NCBI RefSeq assembly: GCF_900114705.1
Contig: NZ_FOTW01000011.1
Span: 186,001-250,000, forward strand
Reading direction: 5' to 3'
Source of the DNA: Rugamonas rubra
Lineage (GTDB): Bacteria > Pseudomonadota > Gammaproteobacteria > Burkholderiales > Burkholderiaceae_D
DNA length: 64,000 nucleotides
The notes beneath the pieces were generated by a model, which was not told where the DNA came from, did no database searches, and saw only the letters and a program-made list of their open reading frames with translations. Position 1 is the stretch's first letter, and each line of letters opens with the position of its first letter. The translations under genes and the position numbers were made by a program. Shown one piece after another: positions 40,364 to 50,500 of this stretch.

Positions 40364-42937
40364 ATGGAAGTTATACGCACCCGCGCGCTACGCGGCCCCA
40401 ATCTGTGGAGCCACCACACGGCCGTCGAGGTCATCGTTTCCTGCGCCGCCGACGAGCAGGCCATCGCCCGCCTGCCCGGCTTCGAGGCGCGCCTGCGCGC
40501 CCGCTTCCCGGCGCTGGGCGCGCTGCAGCCGACCGGCCACGACGCCGACAATGTGCCGCTGGCGCGCGTGCTGGAACTGGCCGCGCTGTGCCTGCAGGCG
40601 CAGGCCGGTTGCCCGGTCACCTTCAGCCGCACCACGCCGACCTTCGAGGACGGCATCTACCAGAGCGTGGTCGAGTACAGCGAGGAGGCGGTCGGCCGCC
40701 TGGCGCTGACCTTGGCGCACAACCTGATCAACGCCGCCCTGGCCGACACCCCGTTCGACCTGGACGGCGCGCTGGCCGAGCTGCGCGAGCTCGACGAGGA
40801 CGTGCGCCTGGGCCCGAGCACCGGCGCCATCGTCGCCGCCGCCGTGGCGCGCGACATTCCGTTCCGCCGCCTGACCGAGGGCAGCATGGTGATGTTCGGC
40901 TGGGGCAGCAAGCAGCGCCGCATCCAGGCCGCCGAGATGGACAGCACCAGCGCCATCGGCGAGGCGATCGCCCAGGACAAGGAGCTGACCAAGAAGCTGC
41001 TGCACGCGGCCGGCGTGCCGGTGCCGCTGGGCCGCGCCGTGGCCGACGCCGACGACGCCTGGGCCGCCGCGCTGGAGATCGGCCTGCCGGTGGTGGTCAA
41101 GCCGAAGGACGGCAACCAGGGCAAGGGCGTCACCGTCAACATCAACTCGCGCGAGGAACTGGTGCGCGCCTTCGAAGTGGCGCGCGAGTTCCGCGACGAC
41201 ATCATGGTCGAGCGCTTCCTGCCCGGCAACGACTACCGCCTGCTGGTGATCGGCGACAAGCTGGTCGCCGCCGCCCGCCGCGAGCCGCCCCAGGTGGTCG
41301 GCGACGGCGTGCACTCGGTGCGCGAGCTGGTCCAGCAGGTCAACGCCGACCCGCGCCGCGGCAGCGGCCACTCGACCTCGCTGACCAAGATCCGCTTCGA
41401 CGACATCGCCCTGGCCCGTCTGGCGCTGCAGGGCTACGAGGCGGACTCGGTGCCGCCCAAGGGCCAGCGGGTGATCCTGCGCAACAACGCCAACCTGTCG
41501 ACCGGCGGCACCGCCACCGACGTCACCGACGACGTCCACCCCGAGGTGGCCGCCCGCGCCGTCGAGGCGGCGCAGATGATCGGCCTGGACATCTGCGGCG
41601 TCGACGTGGTCTGCGACGGCGTGCTGCAGCCGATCGAGCAGCAGCGCGGCGGCGTGGTCGAGGTCAACGCCGCGCCCGGCCTGCGCATGCACCTGGCGCC
41701 GTCCTACGGCAAGGGCCGCGCCGTCGGCGAGGCCATCGTCAACACTATGTTCGCCGAGGGCGAGAACGGCCGCATCCCGGTGGTCGCCGTCACCGGCACC
41801 AACGGCAAGACCACCACGGTGCGCCTGATCGCCCACCTGCTGACCGCCGCCGGCCTGCGCACCGGCATGACCAACACCGACGGCGTCTACGTCGAGGGGC
41901 GCCGCACCGACAGCGGCGACTGCAGCGGCCCGCGCAGCGCGCGCAACGTGCTGCTGCACCCGGACGTCGACGCCGCCGTGTTCGAAACGGCGCGCGGCGG
42001 CGTGCTGCGCGAGGGCCTGGCCTTCGACCGCTGCCAGGTGGCGGTGGTGACCAACATCGGCACCGGCGACCACCTCGGCCTGAACTACATCACCACCGTC
42101 GAGGACCTGGCCGTGCTCAAGCGCGTCATCGTGCAGAACGTCGCCGCCAGCGGCTTCGCCGTGCTCAACGCGATGGACCCGATCGTCGCCGGCATGGCCG
42201 CCAACTGCCGTGGCAAGGTGATCTTCTTCGGCGCCGAACGCGGCCACCCGGTGATCGCCACCCACCTGGCGCAGGGCAAGCGCAGCCTGTTCGTCGACGC
42301 CGGCCAGCTGGTCGCCGTCGAGGGCGCGCAGCGCCACGCCGTGGCGCTCGACCAGGTGCCGATCACCCGCAACGGCGCCATCGGCTTCCAGGTCGAGAAC
42401 GTCATGGCGGCGGTGGCCGCCGCCTGGGGCGTGGGCATCGGCTGGGACGCCATCCGGCTCGGCCTGAAAACCTTCGCCAACGACTCCGACAACGCGCCCG
42501 GCCGCTTCAACGTGTTCGACTACCGGGGCGCCACCCTGATCGCCGACTACGGCCACAACCCGGACGCCATCCTGGCCCTGGTGCAGGCGGTCGAGACCAT
42601 GCCGGCCAAGCGCCGCAGCGTGGTCATCAGCGGCGCCGGCGACCGCCGCGACGAGGATATCCGCCAGCAGACGGAAATCCTCGGCAAGGCCTTCGACGAC
42701 GTCGTGCTGTACCAGGACCAGTGCCAGCGCGGCCGCGTCGACGGCGAGGTGGTGGCGCTGCTGCGCGCCGGCCTGGCCGCCGCGCCGCGCACCAGCCACA
42801 TCGACGAGATCAACGGCGAGTTCCTCGCCATCGACACCGCGCTGGCCCGGCTGGGCGAGGGCGACCTGTGCCTGATCCTGGTCGACCAGGTGGAGGAGGC
42901 GCTGGCCCACATCGCCAAGCGCATCGCCGAGGGCTGA
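40364..42937 (+). CDS. cphA: Cyanophycin synthetase CphA
   Basis: An 857-residue enzyme of normal CphA length that makes multi-L-arginyl-poly-L-aspartate, a nitrogen store. The N-domain is followed by an ATP-grasp domain (about 200-470; PVVVKPKDGNQGKGVTVN, VVEVNAAPGLRMH) that adds Asp to the backbone, and a Mur-ligase domain (about 470-857; intact P-loop VTGTNGKTTT near residue 476, DYGHNPDAI near 725) that adds Arg to the side chain. The start MEVIRTRALRGPNLWS is typical. It follows the CphA2-like gene by 93 nt in the same direction, probably one operon. A terminator follows. No cyanophycinase is in the window. Confidence 0.95.
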   Translation: MEVIRTRALRGPNLWSHHTAVEVIVSCAADEQAIARLPGFEARLRARFPALGALQPTGHDADNVPLARVLELAALCLQAQAGCPVTFSRTTPTFEDGIYQSVVEYSEEAVGRLALTLAHNLINAALADTPFDLDGALAELRELDEDVRLGPSTGAIVAAAVARDIPFRRLTEGSMVMFGWGSKQRRIQAAEMDSTSAIGEAIAQDKELTKKLLHAAGVPVPLGRAVADADDAWAAALEIGLPVVVKPKDGNQGKGVTVNINSREELVRAFEVAREFRDDIMVERFLPGNDYRLLVIGDKLVAAARREPPQVVGDGVHSVRELVQQVNADPRRGSGHSTSLTKIRFDDIALARLALQGYEADSVPPKGQRVILRNNANLSTGGTATDVTDDVHPEVAARAVEAAQMIGLDICGVDVVCDGVLQPIEQQRGGVVEVNAAPGLRMHLAPSYGKGRAVGEAIVNTMFAEGENGRIPVVAVTGTNGKTTTVRLIAHLLTAAGLRTGMTNTDGVYVEGRRTDSGDCSGPRSARNVLLHPDVDAAVFETARGGVLREGLAFDRCQVAVVTNIGTGDHLGLNYITTVEDLAVLKRVIVQNVAASGFAVLNAMDPIVAGMAANCRGKVIFFGAERGHPVIATHLAQGKRSLFVDAGQLVAVEGAQRHAVALDQVPITRNGAIGFQVENVMAAVAAAWGVGIGWDAIRLGLKTFANDSDNAPGRFNVFDYRGATLIADYGHNPDAILALVQAVETMPAKRRSVVISGAGDRRDEDIRQQTEILGKAFDDVVLYQDQCQRGRVDGEVVALLRAGLAAAPRTSHIDEINGEFLAIDTALARLGEGDLCLILVDQVEEALAHIAKRIAEG

Positions 42938-42962
42938 GCGCAGGCCGCCTGCTGCCGCGCCG

Positions 42963-43010
42963 GCCGCCGCCGCGTCGCCCCCCAGGGCGCCGCCGCGGCG
43001 GCTTTTTTTA
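42963..43010 (+). terminator. Intrinsic terminator after cphA
   Basis: GC-rich inverted repeats (GCCGCCG near 42964 with CGGCGGC ending at 43002) followed by seven T residues (43003-43009). It closes the cyanophycin operon. Confidence 0.8.
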
Positions 43011-43022
43011 TGTCCGGTTTTT

Positions 43023-43223
43023 CTAATTCGCAACACTTGCGGGATAATATCCACCCTTCGAAAACGGATATTCCGGATGGCTTGCGCCATATATATTCCA
43101 GCTCGGCAGAAGCGGCGCCGGCATATTCATTTTCATTGACCAGTTCGCTACGATAACAATATCCTCGCCGTTTCCCTGCCTGGCCGCCGGGAATATCACG
43201 CCGGCCGGCCATTCGAAACTCAT
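43023..43223 (-). CDS. Possible small protein gene with a strong Shine-Dalgarno
   Basis: A 66-codon frame starting MSFEWPAGVIFPAARQG, read on the minus strand just past the cphA terminator. The region directly before its ATG (plus-strand 43228-43236) reads GGAGGAGGA on the coding strand, an unusually strong ribosome site. The codons are less GC-biased than the neighbours. No family recognised and no membrane segment. A competing ATG four bases upstream opens another frame, so the evidence is the ribosome site alone. Confidence 0.3.
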   Translation of the reverse strand: MSFEWPAGVIFPAARQGNGEDIVIVANWSMKMNMPAPLLPSWNIYGASHPEYPFSKGGYYPASVAN

Positions 43224-43453
43224 CCATTCCTCCTCCGGCGGCGGCGCGGCGCCATGGTGCTATTGATAATTCTCTCTGATTATCACCATTTTAGAATGGA
43301 TGGGCCGGCGGAAAACTTTCCATTGCATTCGATTTTATTGCTGTTCGCTATGGCATTATATTCAGGCGTGCCGACGATTCGATTATCTCGTGGCCGCATC
43401 GACAATATCGATGATCGACTCGCCGAACGAAATCAATATACAAGGAGATGTCA

Positions 43454-44104
43454 ATGGATCCGTTTGTTGGTCAAATCATATTGTGGCCGGTGCCCTGGGT
43501 GCCCGAGGGCTGGGCCTTGTGCGACGGCAGCACGCTCAACGTGCAGCAGTACGCCGCGCTGTTCTCGCTGATCGGCATCACCTACGGCGGCAACGGCAGC
43601 AGCACCTTCCAGCTGCCCGACCTGCGTTCCAAGGTGCCGCTGGGCAGCCAGGTGATGCAGACCATAGGCCAGGCCAGCGGCGCGGCCAGCGCCAGCGTCA
43701 CCGCCGTGGGCAGCGGCAGCGTCACGGTCGGCGTCAACAACATGCCGTCGCACACCCACACGGCCACCTTCACGCCGGGCGCCAGCACCAGCGTCAACGT
43801 CGCCATCCCGGTCGACAGCGGCGGCGAGACCGACAACGTGCCCGGCACCACGCTGGTGCTGGGCAAGGCCATTGCCGGCCTGGCGGCGGCCAAGATCTAC
43901 AGCTCCAACCCCGCCAACACCACGCTCAAGCCGTTTTCCGCCAGCGTGGTGGGCGGCGGCGGCACCATCGCCAACGCCAACACGGGCGGCGGCCAGGCCA
44001 TTCCGTTCACCGTGTCGGTGCCGGTCAGCGTCAGCACGCTGCAGCCGGCGCTGACGATGAACTACATCATCGCGCTGACCGGCATCTATCCGCCGCGGCC
44101 TTGA
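43454..44104 (+). CDS. Phage tail collar-domain protein (microcystin-dependent protein MdpB-like)
   Basis: A 216-residue protein starting MDPFVGQIILWPVPWVPEGWALCDG. The GWALCDG, LFSLIGITYGGNG and FQLPDLRSKVPLG motifs are those of the phage tail collar/MDP family. The downstream half is Gly/Ser/Thr-rich and beta-like. AAGGAG ends 6 nt before ATG 43454; the ATG at 43448 is too close to it. Free-standing copies like this occur in many bacteria, usually singly or in tandem; no other phage genes are nearby. Function outside phage tails is not known. Confidence 0.85.
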   Translation: MDPFVGQIILWPVPWVPEGWALCDGSTLNVQQYAALFSLIGITYGGNGSSTFQLPDLRSKVPLGSQVMQTIGQASGAASASVTAVGSGSVTVGVNNMPSHTHTATFTPGASTSVNVAIPVDSGGETDNVPGTTLVLGKAIAGLAAAKIYSSNPANTTLKPFSASVVGGGGTIANANTGGGQAIPFTVSVPVSVSTLQPALTMNYIIALTGIYPPRP

Positions 44105-44546
44105 GGTCGATGCCGGCGCGCCGCCGCCATGGCATCGATGCCGTGGCATGGCGCATCGGCGACGGATGCAATTTACTAAAAATTATCAAATAAATATATT
44201 TAAAATTAAGTCATGTTTTATCGCCGCATTTGTTTCGGCGCCGTTCGGCACGGCGGGCGTGGATACTCTGTCTATTCAATTCTGCAATTTTCTGTGCGGC
44301 ACTAGCATATGTTTTTCTGTTAAAAACTAAAACAATGTCACGCCCACCGAAATTTGCATATTCAGCACAACACTCCGTTTCCATTCGATTTTGTCGATTG
44401 CTGGTGCCGACGGTATAATTTGATGGATATTCACAAATCTAGCGAAAATTTAGTCGGCGTTCGTCCACGTGCCCGTTGTCGTCGATGCGCAAGACGCGTT
44501 GGCGCCGCAGGCGGATGCAGACCTGCACCTTACTGAGGAAATAGCG
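44105..44546. other. 442-bp AT-rich intergenic region before the giant repeat protein
   Basis: Markedly AT-rich compared with the flanks (e.g. the AAATATATTTAAAATTAAG stretch near 44190). Apart from the promoter at 44391-44419 nothing gene-like is seen; short frames here lack ribosome sites. Confidence 0.65.
44391..44419 (+). promoter_or_regulatory. Sigma-70 promoter of the 2515-residue repeat protein gene
   Basis: -35 TTGTCG (44391-44396), a 17-nt spacer and a perfect -10 TATAAT (44414-44419). The start site would be near 44426, leaving a leader of about 120 nt before ATG 44547. Confidence 0.6.
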
Positions 44547-47500
44547 ATGTCCATTCTTGCCCGCCCGGATCAACTCCCTTCCGACGATCCATTCCTGCCG
44601 CTCCCGTCCACAGCGCCGTCGGCCGCCGCCCCCAGCGAACTGGTGTTCATCGAAAGCGACGTCGCCAACCTGCAGCAGTTGCTGGACGGACTGGCGCCGG
44701 GCAAGGAGGTGCACCTGCTCAGCGCCGGCGCCGACGGCCTGGCGCAGATGGCAGCGGTGCTGGCCGGGCGCAGCGGCATCGCCTCGCTGCAGATCGTCTC
44801 GCACGGCGCCGCCGGCCAGCTCAGCCTGGGCAGCCTGCTGCTCGACCAGCAGGGCGTGGCGCAGCATGGCGCCGAGCTGGCGACCATCGGCCGCGCGCTG
44901 GCGCCCGACGCCGACCTGCTGCTGTACGGCTGCGAGGTCGGCGCCGGCGCCAAGGGCGCCGCCCTGGTGCAGGCGCTGGCGCGCGCCACCCACGCCGACG
45001 TGGCAGCCTCCAGCGACGCCACCGGCGCGGCCGCGCTGGGCGGCAACTGGAACCTCGAGGTGCACAGCGGCCGGGTCGAGCCGCACACGCTGCTGGCCGA
45101 CGGCGCCGACTACCAGGCGCTGCTGCCGACGGCGCAGAACATGAACCTGCCGACCGGCGTCTACGTGCGGCCGGGCGGCACCAGCTACACCTGGAGCTAC
45201 AGCACCTACACCAGCGGCGGCGTGACGCAGACCATCGACAAGGTCAGCATGAGCAACATCAGCCACCCGTCCTTCCTCTGGTATGTGACGCGCGGCGACT
45301 TCCAGTACAGCTCCAACGGCGGCTCCAGCTGGACCACCTACGTGGTGCCCACCGACGGCTTCACCCCCGTCTCGGTGATCGGCACCATTTGGCGCTTCGT
45401 CGACACCATGCCCGGCGACACCACCCACTACGACAGCTTCTCCAACAGTTGGATCACCGTCGAGAGCCCGGGCAGCAACACCACCTCGGGCGGCAGCATC
45501 ACGCCCGACAACGCGCCCACCGACATCGTCTCCAACAAGGTGGTGTTCCTGTCCGACGCCACCGCCGGCCTGAGCGTCGCCACGCTGACCCCGACCGATA
45601 CCGGCGCCACCTTCGGCGGCAAATGGGAGATCGACAGCCAGTCGGTGCCCAACCTGTTCACGCTGGCCTCGGACGGCGCCACCGTGCGCACCGCCACCTT
45701 GAGCCTGGGCGCCGGCGCGGTGCCGGCCATCGAGCAGACCGGCAGCATCACAGTCCGCTACTACGACCTGTACCAGACCGACGCCAGCGGCAACCCGATC
45801 GGCGGGCAGGGCTACAGCAAGACCCTGACCTACACGGTCAAGGATGAGAGCTCGGCCGACCTCAACTTCACCGACGACATCAATGTCAGCAGCCACGCCG
45901 CCGGCGACCAGCTGGCGCCGGCCATGGCCACCCTCAGCACGGGCAACGTGGTCACCGTCTGGCAGTCGGACGGCCAGGGCGAGGCGAGCGGCAAGAACGG
46001 CATCTACGGCCAGATCCACGACGCGCTGGGCAACGCCGTCGGCGCCGAGTTCGCCATCACGGCGGCGGCCAACGGCATCGACGATATCGCGCCGACCGTG
46101 GCCGCGCTCGGCGGCGGCCGCTTCGTCGTCGCCTACGCCACCACGCCGGGCGCCAACGGCCTGGACATCGGCTACCGCATCGTCGCCGCCGACGGCACGG
46201 TGGGGGCCCAGTCGCTGGCCAACACCACCGTGGCCGGCGAGCAGAGCCAGCCCAGCGTCACCACCCTGAGCAATGGCGACTTCGTCATCGCCTGGAACAA
46301 CGCCGGCACCGTGCACGCGCAGAAGTTCGACGGCGCCAGCGGCGCCAAGTCCGGCGTCGAGCTGGTCATCGACGCCGGCGGCAGCGACATCAGCCCCAGC
46401 GTGGCGGCGCTGAGCAACGGCGAATACGTGGTGGTCTGGGGCGACTACAACACGGCCAACGTCAACGCCGTGGTCAGCAGCGCGCCGTCGACGGTGCTGG
46501 CGGTCAGCACCGACGCCAGCGCCTACTCCTACTACACCTCGGCGCCGCTGGCCCACGTGGTCGGCCTGAGCGGCGGCGGCTTCGTCGTCGCCTGGGACAG
46601 CGCGGCGGCCGACCTGGTCAACTACAGCCGCACCGACATCTTCTTCCGCCAGTACGACAACGCCGGCACGCCGGCCGGCGCCATGGTGCAGGCCAACACC
46701 TCGTCCGGCGGCTACAAGTACGAGGCCTCGCTGGCCGCGCTGAGCGACGGCGGCTTCGTCGTCGGCTGGGAGGCCGACAGCGGCGACTACGACCTGAACG
46801 GCCTGTTCGGCCGCCGCTACAACGCCGCCGGCGTGGCGCAGGACGCCAACGAGTTCGAGATCAACCAGCACCGCCGCGGCGACCAGCACAGCTCGGCGCT
46901 GGCCGGCGTGGCCAACGGCAACTTCGCCGCCGCCTGGGTCGACGCCACCTCCGACGGCGCCGCCAACGCCGGCGTCGAGGGCCGCCTGCTGCTGCCGGTC
47001 GACGTACTTCCCGTGTTCGTTGGCGCCACCACCACGCTGGCGCTGGCGCAGAACGCCGGCGCCGCCGACATCGCCGCGCTGCTGCACGTCAGCGACAGCG
47101 ACAGCGGCCAGACGCTGACCTGGACCCAGAGCAGCGCGCCGGCCCACGGCACGCTGGTGCTGAGCGGCGCCACCGCCAGCAGCGGCGGCGCCGACATCGG
47201 CGCCGGCGGCACCTTGAGCTACGCGCCGGCCGCCGGCTTCGCCGGCACCGACAGCTTCACCGTGCGCGTCTCCGACGGCATCGCCAACGCCACCCGCACC
47301 ATCAGCGTCACCGTCACGCCGGGCACGCCGGGCGGCCTCGACCTGGCCAGCGGCAGCGACAGCGGCGCCAACACCGGCGACAACGCCACCAAGGCCACCA
47401 GCCTGGACTTCTCCGGCACCAGCGCCGCCGGCGACAGCAGCAGCACGGTGCGGGTCTTCGTCGACGTCGACGGCAACGGCGTCTACGACGCCGGCACCGA

Positions 47501-50500
47501 CCGCGCCGCCAGCGCCACCGTCAACAACGGCAGCTGGAGCGTGACCGGCCTGAACACGGCCGGCGTGGCCGACGGCACCTACCACGTCTACGCCCAGGTC
47601 ACCTCGGCCGCCGGCGCCGTCAGCGGCGCCGTCAGCGCGGCGCTCGACGTCACCCTCGACACCACCGCGCCGACCACCACCTTCAGCGCCCTGGCCCTGT
47701 CGGTCGACAGCGGCAGCAGCGCCAGCGACTTCATCACGGCGACGGCGGCGCAAACCGTCACGGCCACGCTGAGCGCGCCGCTGGCCGCCGGCGAGGTGGT
47801 CTGGGGCTCGCTCGACAACGGCGCCACCTGGAGCGACATCAGCGCCATGGTCAGCGGCAGCGCGCTGAGCTGGACCGGCGTCACCCTGGCCGGCAGCAGC
47901 ACGCTGAAGCTGAAGGTGGCCGACGCCCAGGGCAACGACGGCAGCGTGGCCGGCCACAGCTTCAGCTACGACAACGTGGCGCCGAGCGCCGGCGTGGTGG
48001 TCGCCGACGACAACCTGACCGGCGCCGACACCTCGCTGGTCACCATCACCTTCAGCGAGGCGGTGGCCAACTTCAGCAACGCCGACCTGACGGTGGCCAA
48101 CGGCACCCTGAGCGCGGTCAGCTCGGCCGACGGCGGCACCACCTGGACGGCGACCCTGACGCCGACGCTGAGCGTCATCGATGCGACTAACATCATCACG
48201 CTCAACCAGGCCACGCTGACCGACGTGGCCGGCAACGCCGGCGTCGGCAGCGTCGATTCCAACAACTACGCCGTCAGCACCATGGTGCCGACGGCCACCG
48301 TCACGCTCGACGACAGCGCGCTCAAGATCGGCGACACGGCCACCGTCACCATCGTCTTCTCCGAGGCGGTGACGGGCTTCGACAGCGCCGACCTGACGGT
48401 GCAGAACGGCACGCTGGGCACCGTCTCGACCAGCGACAACATCACCTGGACCGCCACTCTGACGCCGAGCGCCGGCGTCAGCGACAGCAGCAACTTCATC
48501 CGCCTCGACAACAGCGGCGTCGTCAACGGCGGCAGCACGGCCGGCGTCGGCGTGACCGACTCGCTCAACTACACGGTCGACACGCTGCGCCCGACCGTCG
48601 CCGTGACCATGAGCGACGCCGCGCTGGCGGCCGGCCAGACCGCGCTGGTCACCTTCACCTTCTCGGAGGCGGTCAGCGGCCTCACCAACGCCGCGCTGAC
48701 GGTGGCCAACGGCGCGCTCAGCGCACCGGCCTCCAGCGACGGCGGCCTGACCTGGACCGCCACCTTCACGCCGACGGCGGGCCTGGACGACGCCAGCAAC
48801 CTCATCACCATCGACACCAGCGCCGTCAGCGACGCCGCCGGCAACGCCGGCAGCGGCAGCAGCAACTCGCCCAACTACATCCTCGACAGCACCGCCCCCA
48901 CCGCCAGTGTGGTGGTGGCCGCCAGCTCGCTGGCGCTGGGCCAGACCAGCCTGGTCACCATCACCTTCAGCGAGGCGGTCGACAACTTCAGCACGGCCGA
49001 CCTGACGGTGGCCAACGGCGCCTTGAGCGGACTCAGCTCGGCCGACGGCGGCATCACCTGGACCGCCACGCTGACGCCGAGCGTCGGCGTGCTCGACGCC
49101 AGCAACCTCGTCACGCTCAACCAGGCCAGCCTGACCGACCTGGCCGGCAACGCCGGCGTCGGCAGCGTCGATTCCAACAACTACGCGGTCAGCACGGTGG
49201 TGCCGACGGCCACCATCACGCTCGACGACAGCCTGCTCAAGATCGGCGACACGGCCACCGTCAGCATCGTCTTCTCCGAGGCGGTGAGCGGTTTCGGCGC
49301 CGCCGACCTGACGGTGCAGAACGGCACGCTGGGCACCGTCTCGACCGTCGACAACGTCACCTGGACGGCCACCTTGACGCCGACCGCCGGCGTCAGCGAC
49401 GCGACAAACTTCATCCGCCTCGACAACACCGGCTACACCAACCTGGCCAGCGTGGCCGGCGTCGGCGTGACCGATTCGGCCAACTACGTGGTCGACCAGC
49501 AGCGCCCGACGGCCACCGTGGTCGTCGCCGACAGTGAGTTGAAGGCCGGCGAGAGCAGCCTGGTGACGATCACCTTCAGCGAGGCGGTGACCGCCTTCGA
49601 CAACAGCGACGTGACGCTGGCCAACGGCACGCTGAGCACCTTGTCCAGCAGCGACGGCGGCACCACCTGGACCGCCACGCTGACGCCAACGTCGGCCGTG
49701 ACCGACGCGAGCAACCTGCTGACGCTGGCCAACGCCACGCTGACCGACCTGGCCGGCAACGCCGGCACCGGCAGCACCGACTCGAACAACTACGTCGTCA
49801 GCACGGTGCGGCCGACGGCCAGCATCGTGGTCGCCGCCGCCAGCCTGGGCGTCGGCGCCACCAGCCTGGTGACGGTCACCTTCAGCGAGCCGGTGACGGG
49901 CTTCGACAACAGCGACCTGAGCATCGGCAACGGCACGCTGAGCGCGCTCAGTTCGGCCGACGGCGGCATCACCTGGAGCGCCACCCTGACCCCGGCCAAC
50001 GGCGTCAGCGCCGGCGCCAACGTCATCGCGCTGAACGCCGCCGGCGTGCTCAACGAGGCCGGCAACGCCGGCCTGGGCAGCGTCAACTCGAACAGCTACG
50101 CGGTCGACACGGCGCCGCCGCCGAGCACGCCGCCGGCCGTGCCCGGCACCGTCGACGGCGTGCCGATCAGCACGACGACGACCACCGACCCGACCACCGG
50201 CCTCAACAACAGCGCCGTCGACGTGCCGGTGGTGGTGCCGACCCGGCCGGACGATCCGAACACGCCGAACGCCACCTTGGCCGACATCCCGCTCGGCGTC
50301 GCGGCGCCGGCCGGCAGCGCCGGCACCACCTTGACGGTCAGCCTGCCGGTCGGCACCGGCCTGCAGGCCGACGGCCCGACCGCGCTGTTGAGCAACGCCC
50401 AGGCGCTGCTCGACCTGATCATGCGCATCGAGCAGAAGACCGTGGCCGGCTCGAGCGTGCAGCACGACATGACGGGGCAGGGCAGCGACTTCCTCGCCGC

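Larger units (their letters stand above)
42938..43453. other. 516-bp intergenic region after cphA
   Basis: It holds the cphA terminator, the possible small minus-strand gene at 43023-43223 and, from 43260 on, AT-rich DNA that must contain the promoter of the tail-collar gene. No convincing -35/-10 pair could be fixed there. Confidence 0.6.

Noticed and set aside
42547..43227. A longer minus-strand frame starting at ATG 43227 that reads into cphA
   Set aside because: It shares the strong ribosome site, but most of it is antisense to cphA and the translation is Ala/Arg-rich without features; the shorter 43023-43223 frame is the better candidate.
43454..44104. Prophage remnant around the tail collar-domain gene
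   Set aside because: No other phage structural, lysis or integrase genes are nearby; free-standing collar-domain genes are common in bacteria.
47979..50111. Regularly spaced repeats considered as a CRISPR array
   Set aside because: The period is about 305 bp, the repeats diverge, and they are in frame coding for Ig-like domains. No short identical repeats with unique spacers occur anywhere in the window.
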